Source: Paracoccus tegillarcae | GTDB lineage: Bacteria; Pseudomonadota; Alphaproteobacteria; Rhodobacterales; Rhodobacteraceae | Length of the DNA: 64,000 bases | Direction: 5' to 3' | NCBI RefSeq assembly: GCF_002847305.1 | Contig: NZ_CP025408.1 | Location: 3,617,001-3,681,000, forward strand | Shown here: positions 20,094 through 30,583 of the stretch, one piece after another | Numbering within the stretch: position 1 is the stretch's first letter | How the letters are laid out: each line of letters starts with the position of its first letter | Translations under genes and position numbers: made by a program | The notes under the pieces: generated by a model | The model's database searches: none | What the model was told of the DNA's origin: nothing | Seen by the model: the letters and a program-made list of their open reading frames with translations, nothing else

Positions 20094-20885
20094 ATGATGG
20101 AACAGGCCGACAGAATCCACCTGCGCGACTTTATCATAACCGCCGAGATCGGCGCGTTTCAGTCCGAGCGTGGAAACGAGCAGCGCTTGCGCTTTAATCT
20201 GACGGTGGATCTGGCCAAGCCCGTGACCGGAGCCGAGGATCAGGTTGACCGAATCCTGTCCTATGACGTGCTGACCAAGGCCGTCGCAAGCGGCTTGGCC
20301 GACCGCCGTTATGACCTGCTGGAAACCCTGGCCGAGAAAATAGCCGCAGAGGTGCTGAGCCACCGCGCCGCGGCGAAAATCGAGGTCAGCATCGAAAAGC
20401 TTGACCGTATTCCAGGCGCGCTTGGCGTCACCATCACCCGCGATTCCGGGCTGGTCGCGGCAGAAACAGGTGCGCCGCAGCCGGTCGTTCTGTTTCTGGA
20501 CAAGGACATGTCCCTGACACCGACCGAGTCGCTGGTGATCGTTCCCGACGCGCCTGCTCTGCCGCTGCCGACGGGCGGCGATCATCGGCGCATTGCATTG
20601 CTGGCGCTGGATCAGGCGGCCTGGGCGCTGGCCGGTCGCCTTGGGCTGGATGTGGCCGACAGCCGGACCGAGATCGACTGGTCCATCAGCGCCGGGCTGC
20701 CGCTGGTCTGGGCCCCCTGCCGCATGACGGCCGATATCCCCAACCTGCCCGCCCATCCCCATGCGCTGGCCTTTTGGCTGGCGGGGTTGCTGGGCGCGGC
20801 CAGGCTGGATTTTGCACTGCCCGCTGACCGCACCCTGCCGGACCTGCCCGCTGACTTCAGCCTGCCGGTGGGCCGCCATAAATGA
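20094..20885 (+). CDS. folB: Dihydroneopterin aldolase with C-terminal extension
   Basis: The first about 120 residues form a FolB domain (folate synthesis, dihydroneopterin to 6-hydroxymethyl-dihydropterin). They show I-H-L-R-D-F, E-I-G-A-F-x-S-E-R with the active-site glutamate, and V-S-I-E-K-L-D-R-I-P-G-A. About 140 further residues have no domain I recognise and include repeated short W/Ala-rich segments. Total 263 residues, twice the usual FolB. It overlaps folP by 4 bases (ATGA), so the two folate genes are coupled. Two adjacent ATGs are possible starts. Confidence 0.85.
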   Translation: MMEQADRIHLRDFIITAEIGAFQSERGNEQRLRFNLTVDLAKPVTGAEDQVDRILSYDVLTKAVASGLADRRYDLLETLAEKIAAEVLSHRAAAKIEVSIEKLDRIPGALGVTITRDSGLVAAETGAPQPVVLFLDKDMSLTPTESLVIVPDAPALPLPTGGDHRRIALLALDQAAWALAGRLGLDVADSRTEIDWSISAGLPLVWAPCRMTADIPNLPAHPHALAFWLAGLLGAARLDFALPADRTLPDLPADFSLPVGRHK

Positions 20886-21868
20886 CCCGGGACGCCTATT
20901 ACCGGCCTATCCCGACGCCGCTGACGGGTCGCTGGCAACTCGCAGGCGGCTGGACCCGGTTTTCCCAGTTCGAACTGCTGCGCCGCGGAGAACAGCCGAT
21001 CATCGTCGACACCGCCCCCGAGGCGGTGATGCAGGCGCTGACCGCACCACGTGCCGATCTGCTGGGCCTGCCGCTCGACCGCCCCCGGATCATGGGGATC
21101 GTCAATGCGACGCCCGACAGCTTTTCCGATGGCGGCGCTTATGAGCCGACCCGCCATGCACAGACGTTGCTGGATGAGGGCGCCGATCTGCTGGATATCG
21201 GCGGCGAATCCACCCGTCCCGGAGCTGTCGAAATGGCTGCGTCGGATGAAATCGCACGAATAGAGCCCGTCATCCGCGCCATGGCCGGCCACGCGCCAAT
21301 CTCGGCCGATACGCGCAAGGCCAGCGTGGCGCGTGCCGCGCTAAAGGCCGGCGCAGGCATGATCAATGATGTCTCAGGCTTTGATTTCGATCCTGCGCTG
21401 GCCGGTGTGCTGGCCGATGCAGGCGCTCCGGTCTGCCTGATGCATGCGCAGGGCTTGCCCGCAGACATGCAGGACGATCCGCATTACGGCGATGTGTTGC
21501 TGGACGTTTATGATGCGCTGGCCAAACGGATCGACGGTGCCGTTGCGTCAGGGATCGAACGCGCGCGCATCTTGATTGATCCGGGCATTGGTTTCGGCAA
21601 GACAAGCGCGCATAATCTGTCCATCCTGCGGCGGATTTCGCTGTTTCACGGTTTGGGCTGTCCGGTGCTGCTGGGCGTCTCGCGCAAGCGCTTCATCGGC
21701 ACCATAGGCGGTGCCGAGACGGCATCGGAACGGGCGCCCGGCACGCTGGCACTGACCATCGCGGCAGCGGCGCAGGGGATACAGATACACCGCGTCCATG
21801 ACGTGGCAATGATAAAACAGGGTTTGCGTCTTTGGGACGCATTGAGCGGTGAGGCCGAAGTATCATGA
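20882..21868 (+). CDS. folP: Dihydropteroate synthase
   Basis: Condenses 6-hydroxymethyl-dihydropterin diphosphate with p-aminobenzoate; the sulfonamide target. 328 residues, with an extra N-terminal segment of about 65 residues before [16 protein letters not shown]. Further signatures are [18 protein letters not shown], and the C-terminal G-V-S-R-K-R-F-I. It overlaps both folB and glmM by 4 bases (ATGA at both ends). Confidence 0.95.
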   Translation: MTRDAYYRPIPTPLTGRWQLAGGWTRFSQFELLRRGEQPIIVDTAPEAVMQALTAPRADLLGLPLDRPRIMGIVNATPDSFSDGGAYEPTRHAQTLLDEGADLLDIGGESTRPGAVEMAASDEIARIEPVIRAMAGHAPISADTRKASVARAALKAGAGMINDVSGFDFDPALAGVLADAGAPVCLMHAQGLPADMQDDPHYGDVLLDVYDALAKRIDGAVASGIERARILIDPGIGFGKTSAHNLSILRRISLFHGLGCPVLLGVSRKRFIGTIGGAETASERAPGTLALTIAAAAQGIQIHRVHDVAMIKQGLRLWDALSGEAEVS

Positions 21869-23208
21869 GCAGAAAGCTATTTGGAACCGATGGGGTCAGG
21901 GGCCGGGCGAATACCTATCCGATGACCGCTGAAATGGCACTGCGCCTCGGTGCGGCGGCGGGACGTTATTTCCGCCGCGACGGACGCAACGGACACCGCG
22001 TGGTGATCGGCAAGGACACGCGGCTTTCGGGCTATATGATCGAGAACGCGCTGACCGCCGGGCTGACCAGCACCGGCATGAACGTGCTGCTGCTGGGTCC
22101 GGTGCCAACGCCGGCTGTGGGATTTTTGACGCGCTCGATGCGTGCGGATGTGGGCATCATGATCTCGGCCAGCCACAATCCGGCCTGCGACAATGGCATC
22201 AAGTTCTTTGGCCCCGATGGCTTCAAGCTGTCCGACGAGGCCGAGGCAGAAATCGAGCGTATCGTCGCGGAAGAAATCACCCCCGCCCAGCCCGAGAATA
22301 TCGGCCGCGCCAAGCGGATCGACGACGGTCGCGGGCGCTATGTCGAATATGCCAAGACCACCTTCCCGACCGGGCAGCGACTGGACGGGCTGAAAGTGGT
22401 TGTCGATTGCGCCAATGGTGCGGCCTATCGCGCGGCACCCGAGGTCTTGTGGGAACTGGGCGCCGAGGTGATCCCCGTGGGCGTCGAGCCCGATGGCTTC
22501 AACATCAATGACGGCGTCGGCAGCACACATCCCGAGGCATGCGCACGCGCGGTGCTGGCGCATGGCGCCGATCTGGGCATCTCGCTGGACGGCGATGCCG
22601 ACCGGGTGGCTGTGATCGACGAACTGGGTCGCCTGGCCGATGGCGATCAGATCATGGCGTTGCTTGCGGGCCGGTGGGCGGAAGAAGGCCGGCTGAAGGG
22701 CGGCGCGCTGGTTGCAACGGTGATGTCCAATCTTGGCCTGGAACGGTTCCTTGAAGGGCGCGGACTGCGGCTGGAACGGACCAAGGTCGGCGACCGCTAT
22801 GTGGTCGAGCGGATGCGCGGACAGGGCTTTAATCTGGGTGGCGAGCAATCGGGCCATATCGTGATGACCGATTACGCAACCACGGGCGACGGCTTGATCG
22901 CGGGGCTGCAATTCCTGGCAGCCATGGCCGATAGCGGCCAGCCCGCCAGCCAGTTGGTGGCGCAGTTCGATCCGGTACCGCAAATGCTGAAAAACGTCCG
23001 CTTTGCCGCTGGCGCCGATCCGCTGTCGGCAGATCCTGTCAAGGCTGTCATCGCCGAGGCGGAACGCCGCTTGCAGGGCCATGGCCGCGTGCTGATCCGC
23101 AAGTCGGGCACCGAGCCGCTGATCCGGGTGATGGCAGAGGCCGAGGACGAGGCCGTTCTGCGCGATGTCGTGGACGGGATCGTGGCGGCGGTCGAACGGG
23201 CGGCCTAG
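21865..23208 (+). CDS. glmM: Phosphoglucosamine mutase
   Basis: Converts glucosamine 6-phosphate to glucosamine 1-phosphate for UDP-GlcNAc and thus peptidoglycan and LPS. 447 residues. It has the start F-G-T-D-G-V-R-G, the phosphoserine S103 in S-A-S-H-N-P, the metal loop D-G-D-A-D-R and the C-terminal R-x-S-G-T-E-P phosphate loop. Coupled to folP by a 4-base overlap. Its stop shares the tetranucleotide CTAG with the stop of the convergent ABC-F gene. Confidence 0.97.
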   Translation: MSRKLFGTDGVRGRANTYPMTAEMALRLGAAAGRYFRRDGRNGHRVVIGKDTRLSGYMIENALTAGLTSTGMNVLLLGPVPTPAVGFLTRSMRADVGIMISASHNPACDNGIKFFGPDGFKLSDEAEAEIERIVAEEITPAQPENIGRAKRIDDGRGRYVEYAKTTFPTGQRLDGLKVVVDCANGAAYRAAPEVLWELGAEVIPVGVEPDGFNINDGVGSTHPEACARAVLAHGADLGISLDGDADRVAVIDELGRLADGDQIMALLAGRWAEEGRLKGGALVATVMSNLGLERFLEGRGLRLERTKVGDRYVVERMRGQGFNLGGEQSGHIVMTDYATTGDGLIAGLQFLAAMADSGQPASQLVAQFDPVPQMLKNVRFAAGADPLSADPVKAVIAEAERRLQGHGRVLIRKSGTEPLIRVMAEAEDEAVLRDVVDGIVAAVERAA

Positions 23209-25037
23209 GCCGAGGCTTTTTCCTCAAGCATCAGCCATTCCTCTTCGGCTTCGGCCAGTTTCGCCTGCCGGTCGGCCAGCCCTTCGCTGGCCTTCTGGAA
23301 CTTGGCCGGCGCGGTGCTGAAGAGGTCTGGGTCCGACAAGAATATGCCCAGCTTGGCGATCTCGGCTTCCAGCCGTTCGATGATCCCCGGCAACGTCTCT
23401 AGCCGGTGCTTTTCGGTAAAGCTCAGCCCGTCGCGCGCCGGTTTCGGCTTATCATTCGCCCTATCGGCGGTGGCCCTGGGCGTTTCCGGCGGGGATGTGG
23501 GCGCGGGCAGAGTGCCTTCGTTCGCACTCTCTGGGCGCTGCGCGCGATAGTCGGACCAGCCACCCGGATAGATCACGGCGCGGCCATCGCCTTCCATCGC
23601 GATGGTGGTGTCGGCAACCCGGTCAATGAAATCGCGGTCGTGGCTGACCAGCAGCACGGTCCCGTCATACTCGCCCAGGATATCCTGCAGCAGATCCAGC
23701 GTTTCCACGTCCAGATCGTTGGTTGGTTCGTCCAGGACCAGCAGGTTGGACGGATGCGCCATGATCCGCGCCAGCAACAGCCGCGCCTTTTCGCCGCCCG
23801 ACAGGCTGCGAACCGGCGCGCGGACCTGTCCCTCATCGAACAGGAAATCCTTGAGATAGCCGACCACATGCCGGGGAACGCCGCGCACCATGACCTGATC
23901 GGCCCGGCCCGAAACCCGCATATCGGGATCACCCGTCAGGCTGTCCCACAAGCTTGCATCCGGGTCCAACGCCGCACGGGTCTGGTCGAAGACGGCAATA
24001 TCCAGATTGGTCCCGTGGACCACGCTGCCCTCGTCAGTTGCGATCTCACCGGTCAGCATCTTGATCAGGGTGGTCTTGCCCACGCCGTTGGGCCCGACAA
24101 AGGCCACGCGGTCACCACGCAACACGCGCAGATCAAAGGGCCGCAGGATCACGCGGTCGCCAAAGACCTTGCTGATGCCGCGCGCCTCGATCACCCGCTT
24201 GCCTGATTGCTGACCCGCATCCAGCGCCATTGCTGCCGTGCCTTGCCGTCTGATCTGCGAACTGCGCTCGGCCCGCAGCGCCTGCAACGCGCGAACACGA
24301 CCCTGATTGCGCTTGCGCCGGGCGCTGATGCCTTCGACCGCCCACCGCGCCTCTGCCTTGATCTTGCGATCCAGCTTGTGACGGGCCTCATCCTCGGCGG
24401 CCCAGGTCGTCTCGCGCCATTCCTCAAAGGCTTCAAAGCCCTTTTCCTGTCGACGGACAGCACCGCGGTCGATCCACAGCGTCGCCCGCGCCAGGGCACG
24501 CAGAAAGGCGCGGTCGTGGCTGATCAGCACGAAGGCGGATTTCGTCGCTTTCAGCTGTTCTTCGAGCCAGCCGATCGCCTGGATGTCCAGATGGTTGGTC
24601 GGTTCGTCCAGCAGCATCAAATCTGGCGCCTCGGCCAGCAGGCGAGCCAGCGCCGCCCGACGACGTTCCCCACCCGATGCGGTGGCGACGGAGCGGTCAG
24701 GATCGAATTTCAACCCTTCGGCCGCCATTTCAACGCGGTAGTCCTGCCCCTCGTCCAGTCCGGCACGGGCAAAATCGCCAAGCGTTTCAAAGCTGGACAG
24801 ATCCGGGTCCTGCTCCATATAGCCGACGCTGGTGCCCAACGGGGTCACAACTTCGCCCCGGTCCGCCTCGACCAATCGCGCCATGACCTTCATCAGGGTC
24901 GATTTTCCCGAGCCATTGCGCCCAACCAACGCCACCCGATCGCCTGGCTGAATGGTCAGGGACAGGTTTTCGAAAACGGGTTCGCCGCCGAAGGTCAGGG
25001 AAATATCGGTCAGTTGTAACAGGGGTGCGCGTGCCAT
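23205..25037 (-). CDS. ABC-F family ATPase (Uup-like)
   Basis: Cytoplasmic protein of 610 residues with two ABC modules and no membrane part. Walker A loops are G-R-N-G-S-G-K-S-T (first) and G-P-N-G-V-G-K-T-T (second); signatures are S-G-G-E-R-R-R and L-S-G-G-E-K-A-R; the linker is rich in basic residues and the C-terminus is a coiled coil with L-x-x-x-E-E-E-W-L-x-L-E. ABC-F proteins act on ribosomes or DNA; the C-terminal coil points to the Uup group. The start was set at the ATG before A-R-A-P-L-L-Q-L because the upstream extension looks non-coding. Confidence 0.9.
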   Translation of the reverse strand: MARAPLLQLTDISLTFGGEPVFENLSLTIQPGDRVALVGRNGSGKSTLMKVMARLVEADRGEVVTPLGTSVGYMEQDPDLSSFETLGDFARAGLDEGQDYRVEMAAEGLKFDPDRSVATASGGERRRAALARLLAEAPDLMLLDEPTNHLDIQAIGWLEEQLKATKSAFVLISHDRAFLRALARATLWIDRGAVRRQEKGFEAFEEWRETTWAAEDEARHKLDRKIKAEARWAVEGISARRKRNQGRVRALQALRAERSSQIRRQGTAAMALDAGQQSGKRVIEARGISKVFGDRVILRPFDLRVLRGDRVAFVGPNGVGKTTLIKMLTGEIATDEGSVVHGTNLDIAVFDQTRAALDPDASLWDSLTGDPDMRVSGRADQVMVRGVPRHVVGYLKDFLFDEGQVRAPVRSLSGGEKARLLLARIMAHPSNLLVLDEPTNDLDVETLDLLQDILGEYDGTVLLVSHDRDFIDRVADTTIAMEGDGRAVIYPGGWSDYRAQRPESANEGTLPAPTSPPETPRATADRANDKPKPARDGLSFTEKHRLETLPGIIERLEAEIAKLGIFLSDPDLFSTAPAKFQKASEGLADRQAKLAEAEEEWLMLEEKASA

Positions 25038-25111
25038 GGCCGGGCAGGTAATGCGTGTCAGGTGCCGGGTCAATCGCTGGCAGTATCTTATTTTTTTGGT
25101 CGGATATTCGG

Positions 25112-25139
25112 TTGACGCGGTGATTTTCTGCTGTATCAA
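25112..25139 (+). promoter_or_regulatory. Predicted sigma70-type promoter of the iron-binding protein gene
   Basis: TTGACG (25112-25117), 16 bases, then TATCAA (25134-25139), in an A+T-rich stretch 33 bases before the start codon at 25172. No clear Fur, RirA or Irr box was recognised by eye. Confidence 0.5.
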
Positions 25140-25171
25140 GCTTGCATATTGACTGACTAAAGGAGTCGACT

Positions 25172-26170
25172 ATGCGCCCTCTGATCCTGACCGCCCTTTT
25201 GGGTGCGACCGCCCTGCCCGCATTTGCGCAAGAGGTGAACGTCTATTCGCACCGCCAGCCAGAGCTGCTGCAGCCGCTGGTCGATGCGTTTACCGCCGAG
25301 ACCGGCATCACCGTGAACGTCGCCTTTGTCGACAAGGGCATGGTTGAGCGCCTGAAGGCCGAGGGCGATCGCAGCCCGGCTGATCTGATCATGACCGTTG
25401 ATGTTGCGCGTCTGGGCGAGGTCAAGGATGCCGGCGTGACCCAGGCGGTCGAGGACGAGGCTCTGGCCGTGATCCCCGAAGGGCTGCGCGACGCCGACAA
25501 CCAGTGGTTCGGCCTGACCACCCGCGCCCGTATCGTTTATGCCAGCGCCGAGCGCGTTGCCGATGGCGAGGTGACCACCTATGAGGATCTGGCGGACCCG
25601 AAATGGCAGGGTCGCATCTGCACCCGTCCCTTCACCCATGATTACAACGTGGCGCTGACGGCGGCCTATCTGGCCCATCACGGCGCCGAGGAAACAAAAA
25701 CCTGGCTCGAGGGCATCAAGGCCAATCTGGCCAAGAAACCCGAAGGCGGCGATCGCGATCAGGTCAAATCGATCTGGGCCGGTGAGTGCGATATCAGCGT
25801 GGGCAACACCTATTACATGGGTGCGATGCTGAAGGATGACGAACAGAAGGAATGGGCCAACTCCGTGCGCATCGTCTTTCCGACCTTTGCCGATGGTGGC
25901 ACCCATGTGAACGTGTCGGGCGTGGCAATGACCACCTCTGCCCCGAACAAGGAAGCCGCGCAGCAATTCATGGATTTCCTCGTCAGCGACGAGGCGCAGG
26001 CGATCTATGCCGAGACGAACAACGAATTCCCCGTCTCGGATCATGTCGAACCTTCGGAACTGGTGGCAAGCTGGGGTGAGTTCACCCCCGACACCACGCC
26101 GCTGACCGAGATCAGCGCCCTGCGCCCCGAAGCCCTGAAACTGATCGAAGAGGTCAATTTCGACGGCTGA
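25172..26170 (+). CDS. Ferric iron ABC transporter substrate-binding protein
   Basis: Periplasmic iron-binding protein of 332 residues (FbpA/FutA-like). It has a signal peptide cut near A-L-P-A-F-A-Q. The mature start is E-V-N-V-Y-S-H-R-Q-P, and later come P-A-D-L-I-M-T-V-D-V-A-R-L, I-C-T-R-P-F-T-H-D-Y-N and I-S-V-G-N-T-Y-Y-M-G, whose two tyrosines match the iron-binding Tyr pair of the family. No permease or ATPase gene is adjacent, so the transporter must be encoded elsewhere. AAGGAG precedes the ATG. Confidence 0.9.
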   Translation: MRPLILTALLGATALPAFAQEVNVYSHRQPELLQPLVDAFTAETGITVNVAFVDKGMVERLKAEGDRSPADLIMTVDVARLGEVKDAGVTQAVEDEALAVIPEGLRDADNQWFGLTTRARIVYASAERVADGEVTTYEDLADPKWQGRICTRPFTHDYNVALTAAYLAHHGAEETKTWLEGIKANLAKKPEGGDRDQVKSIWAGECDISVGNTYYMGAMLKDDEQKEWANSVRIVFPTFADGGTHVNVSGVAMTTSAPNKEAAQQFMDFLVSDEAQAIYAETNNEFPVSDHVEPSELVASWGEFTPDTTPLTEISALRPEALKLIEEVNFDG

Positions 26171-26192
26171 GGCCTGCCTGATTGCATCGACA

Positions 26193-26228
26193 ATGCCGGG
26201 GCCTCGCGCTCCGGCATCTTTCGTTTCG
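26193..26228 (+). terminator. Terminator behind the iron-binding protein gene
   Basis: A 7-bp stem with an 11-base loop (26193-26217) followed by CTTTCGTTTC, 22 bases after the stop. Confidence 0.7.
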
Positions 26229-26299
26229 ACAAAGTGCTTTCGGCCCGGTGGCGTTTGGCCTATGTCGCTGTCTCAATCGGAATTCCTAAGGATCGCGAT

Positions 26300-27691
26300 G
26301 TGACCGATCATATCATCAAGGATATCTCGCTGGCCGAATATGGCCGTAAAGAGCTGGATATAGCTGAAACCGAAATGCCCGGCCTGATGGCCTTGCGGGC
26401 CGAATATGGCGAGGCAAAGCCTTTGGCAGGCGCGCGCATCGCCGGCAGTCTGCACATGACCGTGCAAACCGCCGTGCTGATCGAAACCTTGACGGCACTG
26501 GGCGCGGATGTGCGTTGGGCAAGCTGCAACATCTATTCGACGCAGGACCATGCAGCCGCGGCGATTGCGGCAACCGGTGTGCCGGTCTTTGCCATCAAGG
26601 GCGAGACGCTGCCGGAATACTGGTCCTATACCGATCGGATTTTCCAGTTCGCCGAGGGTCCCGCGAACATGATCCTGGACGATGGCGGCGATGCCACCAT
26701 GTATATCCTGCTGGGTGCGCGGGCCGAGGCGGGCGAAACCGGCCTGATCGAAACGCCCACCAGCGAGGAAGAAGAGGCGCTGTTTGCGCAGATAAAGAAG
26801 CGGCTGACCCAAAGCCCCGGTTGGTTCGCCGCGCAGCGCGATGCGCTGCAAGGTGTGACCGAGGAAACCACGACCGGCGTGCATCGCCTTTACGATCTGC
26901 ACAAGAAAGGCCTGCTGCCCTTCCCCGCGATCAACGTGAATGACAGCGTCACCAAGTCGAAATTCGACAACAAATACGGCTGCAAGGAATCGCTGGTCGA
27001 TGGCATCCGCCGCGCCACCGACGTGATGATGGCCGGCAAGGTGGCCGTCGTCTGCGGCTATGGTGATGTCGGCAAGGGTTCTGCCGCATCCTTGCGCGGT
27101 GCCGGTGCCCGCGTGAAAGTGACCGAGGTCGATCCGATCTGCGCGCTGCAAGCCGCGATGGACGGGTTCGAAGTGGTCACGCTGGAAGATGTGGCCGACA
27201 GCGCCGATATCTTCATCACAACCACAGGCAATCGCGATGTGATCCGGCTGGACCACATGCGCATGATGAAGGACATGGCGATCGTCGGGAATATCGGCCA
27301 TTTCGACAATGAAATTCAGGTCGCCGCGCTGAAAAACCACAAATGGACCAATGTGAAGGATCAGGTGGACATGATCGAGATGCCCTCGGGCAATCGCATC
27401 ATCCTGCTGAGCCAGGGCCGTCTGCTGAACCTTGGCAATGCCACCGGCCATCCCTCATTCGTGATGTCGGCCAGCTTTACCAATCAGGTGCTGGCCCAGA
27501 TCGAGCTGTTCACAAAGGGCGACGAATACCAGCCCGGCGTCTATATCCTGCCTAAGGCGCTGGACGAAAAAGTCGCGCGGCTGCATCTGGACAAGATCGG
27601 CGTCAAGCTGAGCACACTGTCGCAGGAACAGGCCGACTATATCGGCGTGACGCCCGAGGGCCCCTTCAAATCCGATCAATACCGGTACTGA
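26300..27691 (+). CDS. ahcY: Adenosylhomocysteinase
   Basis: NAD-dependent hydrolase of S-adenosylhomocysteine, releasing homocysteine and adenosine and closing the methyl cycle. 463 residues from a GTG start preceded by AAGGATCG. Motifs: C-N-I-Y-S-T-Q-D-H, the [13 protein letters not shown] segment, the NAD loop [16 protein letters not shown], and the C-terminal K-S-D-Q-Y-R-Y. Three bases separate it from metK. Confidence 0.97.
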   Translation: MTDHIIKDISLAEYGRKELDIAETEMPGLMALRAEYGEAKPLAGARIAGSLHMTVQTAVLIETLTALGADVRWASCNIYSTQDHAAAAIAATGVPVFAIKGETLPEYWSYTDRIFQFAEGPANMILDDGGDATMYILLGARAEAGETGLIETPTSEEEEALFAQIKKRLTQSPGWFAAQRDALQGVTEETTTGVHRLYDLHKKGLLPFPAINVNDSVTKSKFDNKYGCKESLVDGIRRATDVMMAGKVAVVCGYGDVGKGSAASLRGAGARVKVTEVDPICALQAAMDGFEVVTLEDVADSADIFITTTGNRDVIRLDHMRMMKDMAIVGNIGHFDNEIQVAALKNHKWTNVKDQVDMIEMPSGNRIILLSQGRLLNLGNATGHPSFVMSASFTNQVLAQIELFTKGDEYQPGVYILPKALDEKVARLHLDKIGVKLSTLSQEQADYIGVTPEGPFKSDQYRY

Positions 27692-27694
27692 CAT

Positions 27695-28876
27695 ATGAGC
27701 GAATATTCGTTGTTCACCTCGGAATCCGTATCCGAGGGCCATCCAGACAAGATCGCCGATCAGATCTCTGACGCGGTTCTCGACGCCATCATCGCCGAGG
27801 ACCCGCGCGCGCGTGTCGCCTGCGAGACCATGGTAAAGACCGGCGTCGCGATCATTTCGGGCGAGATCACCACGACGGCCTGGGTCGATCTGGAATCTAT
27901 CGTGCGCGGGGTGATCAACGGTATCGGCTATACCAGCAGCGATGTGGGCTTTGACGGGGCCACCTGTTCGGTGATCAATATCATCGGCAAGCAGGCACCC
28001 GAAATCGCGCAGGGCGTGGATCGCCAAAACCTTGAGGAACAGGGCGCCGGCGATCAGGGCCTGATGTTCGGCTATGCCAGCAATGAAACCGACGTGCTGA
28101 TGCCTGCACCGATCACCTATGCCCATCGTCTGGTCGAACGCCAATCCGCCGTGCGCCGTGATGGCACGCTGCCCTGGCTGCGGCCCGACGCGAAATCGCA
28201 GGTCACACTGCGCTATGGCGCGGATGGCAAACCCGAGGGCGTGGACGCGCTGGTCCTGTCGACCCAGCACAACCCCGAAATCAGCCAGGCCGATCTGCGC
28301 GAGGCGGTGATGGAAGAGATCATCAAGCCAGTGATGCCTGCCGGCTGGCTTGGTGCCGAGGCCAAGCTGTACATAAACCCGACCGGCAGTTTTGTGACCG
28401 GCGGTCCGGTTGGCGATTGCGGTCTGACCGGGCGCAAGATCATCGTCGACAGCTATGGTGGCATGGCGCGGCATGGCGGGGGCGCGTTTTCGGGAAAGGA
28501 CCCCAGCAAGGTCGACCGTTCCGCGGCCTATGCCGGGCGTTGGGTGGCCAAGAATATCGTCGCCGCCGGTCTGGCCGAACGCTGCGAAATTCAGGTCAGC
28601 TATGCCATCGGGGTGGCCGAACCGACCTCGATCAGCATCAACACCTTTGGTACCGAAACTCGTCCCGCGGAACAGATCATCCAGGCCGTGCGCGAGGTGT
28701 TCGACCTGCGACCTTTTGCGATCATCCGCGATCTGGATCTGCTGCACCCGATCTATCGACCGACCGCCAGCTATGGGCATTTCGGTCGCGATCCGTACCA
28801 GCTGGCAGGCGCAACCGCGTTCAGTTGGGAAAAGACCGACCGGGCCGATGCGCTGCAAGCGGCGATTTCGGGCTGA
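27695..28876 (+). CDS. metK: S-adenosylmethionine synthetase
   Basis: Makes S-adenosylmethionine from methionine and ATP; 393 residues. It shows [13 protein letters not shown] at the N-terminus, the G-E-I-T-T strand, [12 protein letters not shown], the P-loop-like [20 protein letters not shown] and [10 protein letters not shown]. Cotranscribed with ahcY. No SAM or SAM/SAH riboswitch motif is seen, which fits, because there is no leader between the two genes. Confidence 0.97.
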   Translation: MSEYSLFTSESVSEGHPDKIADQISDAVLDAIIAEDPRARVACETMVKTGVAIISGEITTTAWVDLESIVRGVINGIGYTSSDVGFDGATCSVINIIGKQAPEIAQGVDRQNLEEQGAGDQGLMFGYASNETDVLMPAPITYAHRLVERQSAVRRDGTLPWLRPDAKSQVTLRYGADGKPEGVDALVLSTQHNPEISQADLREAVMEEIIKPVMPAGWLGAEAKLYINPTGSFVTGGPVGDCGLTGRKIIVDSYGGMARHGGGAFSGKDPSKVDRSAAYAGRWVAKNIVAAGLAERCEIQVSYAIGVAEPTSISINTFGTETRPAEQIIQAVREVFDLRPFAIIRDLDLLHPIYRPTASYGHFGRDPYQLAGATAFSWEKTDRADALQAAISG

Positions 28877-28879
28877 TCG

Positions 28880-29488
28880 ATGCTGGTGCTGACGCGCCCT
28901 CGGCTGGTGCTGCTGTCGGTCCCCAAGACCGGCACCACTGCCCTCGAGGCCGCGCTGGCAGAAGATGCCGATATGGTGCTGCGCAACCCGCCGCATCTCA
29001 AGCATATGAACCTGCGCGGCTGGCAGAACCGTCTGGCCCCTCTGTTCGAAGACAAGGACCGTCCTTTCCGCATCGTCGCCGTGGTGCGTGATCCGGTCGA
29101 CCGTTTGCGCAGCTGGTATCGATATCGCCACCGCGATGACCTGGTCGGGCGGACCAACAGCACTCGCGGCCTGAGCTTTGAAGATTTCGCCGCCGAGGTG
29201 ATGAAGCCCGACGACCGCGCGCCCTATGCGCGGATCGGCACGCAAACCGATTTTCTGACCGGCAAGGACGGCACGATCGGCGCAGATCTGATCTATCGTT
29301 ACGAGAATATTCCGGATCTTACCGCCATGCTGGCCGATGCGCTTGGCCGTGATCTGCGGCTGGACCGGCTGAATGCTTCGCCCACCGTGGAAACACCGCT
29401 ATCCGAGGCAACCGAGGCGAAACTGCGCCACCACCTGGCCCCGGATTGCGCGTTGCACGCCACCGCGCGTGGTCACGCCGACAGATAG
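28880..29488 (+). CDS. Sulfotransferase-like protein
   Basis: Protein of 202 residues three bases behind metK. The N-terminal L-L-S-V-P-K-T-G-T-T-A-L-E-A resembles the 5'-phosphosulfate loop of PAPS-dependent sulfotransferases, and V-V-R-D-P-V-D-R-L-R-S-W-Y-R resembles the 3'-phosphate loop. The substrate is unknown. Some databases label relatives gamma-glutamyl kinase, which the motifs do not support. Its last 16 bases overlap the convergent glutathione peroxidase gene. Confidence 0.75.
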   Translation: MLVLTRPRLVLLSVPKTGTTALEAALAEDADMVLRNPPHLKHMNLRGWQNRLAPLFEDKDRPFRIVAVVRDPVDRLRSWYRYRHRDDLVGRTNSTRGLSFEDFAAEVMKPDDRAPYARIGTQTDFLTGKDGTIGADLIYRYENIPDLTAMLADALGRDLRLDRLNASPTVETPLSEATEAKLRHHLAPDCALHATARGHADR

Positions 29489-30030
29489 GGCGTGAACGCC
29501 TGCCGGATCGTGTCGGATTGGGGTTTTACCGTGGCAGGCCAGGTTTGGACCACCTGCCCGTCCGGACCCAGCAATACCTTGTAGAAATTCCAGGCCGGTG
29601 CGTAGCCGTGATCCTTGCGCAGCCAGGCATAGAACGGGTGCAGGTCGCCCCGTGTGACATGGATGATGTCGCTCATCGGCAGGGTGATGCCATATTGAAG
29701 GGTGCAGAATTCCTTGACCTTCTCGGCATCGTCCAGTTCTTGGGCGAAATCATCGGAAGGCGTCGCAAGAACCACCAGCCCTTTGGGCCCGAACTCTTCG
29801 TGCAGCGCCTGCAGCCCCTCCAGCTGCGGCGTAAACCCACATAGCGACGCGGTATTCACCACCAGCACCGGTTTGCCGCGCCAATCGGCGGTGTTCAGCA
29901 CGCCGCCATCGATTGAGGGAAAGGTGAAATCTGGCGCAGGCCCCTGCGCGGCGGATGCACCACGACGGCGCGGCAACAGCAGCGCAGAGATGGCGGCAAG
30001 ACCGGCTTGCAGGGTACGGCGACGTAGCAT
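29473..30030 (-). CDS. Glutathione peroxidase family protein, exported
   Basis: Thiol peroxidase of 185 residues with the catalytic C64 in N-T-A-S-L-C-G-F-T-P-Q and the conserved W-N-F-Y-K-V-L near the C-terminus; a cysteine replaces selenocysteine. The N-terminus (L-R-R-R-T then a hydrophobic stretch, basic again, A-S-A-A) looks like an export signal, possibly Tat-like. It probably reduces peroxides in the periplasm. The resolving cysteine is likely the one in K-E-F-C-T-L-Q-Y. Confidence 0.88.
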   Translation of the reverse strand: MLRRRTLQAGLAAISALLLPRRRGASAAQGPAPDFTFPSIDGGVLNTADWRGKPVLVVNTASLCGFTPQLEGLQALHEEFGPKGLVVLATPSDDFAQELDDAEKVKEFCTLQYGITLPMSDIIHVTRGDLHPFYAWLRKDHGYAPAWNFYKVLLGPDGQVVQTWPATVKPQSDTIRQAFTPYLSA

Positions 30031-30050
30031 GGGTTCAGGTTAACCCGAAT

Positions 30051-30518
30051 TCAGCCCGTCGCATAGAGTTGTCGCGCGCGCTGTTCGAATGCGCGCACGA
30101 TCCGGGCCATCGCCTCACCAAAGAAGACACCGATCACCTTTTGCAGGATGGCGTTCTTGAATTCGAAATCGACCCAGAAATCGATCCGTGAGCCACCCTC
30201 GTCCAGATCGGTAAAGGTCCAGCCGCTGCGCATATATTTGAACGGCCCCTCCAGATATTCGGTGTCGATCTGCAACGGGCTGCCCTGCTGCGTCGGTCCA
30301 AGGATCACCCGGCTGCCAAAGCGTTCGCGAAACACCTTGAAGCTGATGACCAGATCAGCCTCGACCAGCTCTGATCCATCCTCCTGCATCCGCCGCGAGC
30401 GGATCCGCGCAGCGCTGTTCCAGGGCAGGAATTCGGGATAGCGCTCTACATCGGCGACCAGATCGTACATCTGCCGGGCGGTGTAGGGCAGAACGCGGCT
30501 GTCATTGGATTTGGGCAA
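30051..30518 (-). CDS. COQ10/RatA-type START-domain protein
   Basis: Single START-like domain of 155 residues with Y-T-A-R-Q-M-Y-D-L-V-A-D-V-E-R-Y-P-E-F-L-P-W at the N-terminus, the block that defines the COQ10/RatA group, and F-x-N-x-I-L-Q at the C-terminal helix. In alphaproteobacteria the probable role is ubiquinone binding and delivery; annotation as RatA toxin is a historical name for the same family. Lies 20 bases upstream of the glutathione peroxidase gene on the same strand. Confidence 0.85.
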   Translation of the reverse strand: MPKSNDSRVLPYTARQMYDLVADVERYPEFLPWNSAARIRSRRMQEDGSELVEADLVISFKVFRERFGSRVILGPTQQGSPLQIDTEYLEGPFKYMRSGWTFTDLDEGGSRIDFWVDFEFKNAILQKVIGVFFGEAMARIVRAFEQRARQLYATG

Positions 30519-30583
30519 GGCGGTCTCGTGACTTTGCGACGTGAATGTCTATATCGAGGACGGCTTAGCAAAAAGGACAGCCA

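Noticed and set aside
26171..26299. SAM/SAH riboswitch before ahcY
   Set aside because: The stem present is the terminator of the upstream gene; the conserved riboswitch core was not found by eye.
27455..29245. 596-codon antisense frame over ahcY/metK
   Set aside because: Spans three real genes; composition is typical of antisense translation.
30051..30518. RatA toxin of a toxin-antitoxin pair
   Set aside because: No antitoxin partner adjacent; the family in alphaproteobacteria is better explained as COQ10-type ubiquinone binding.
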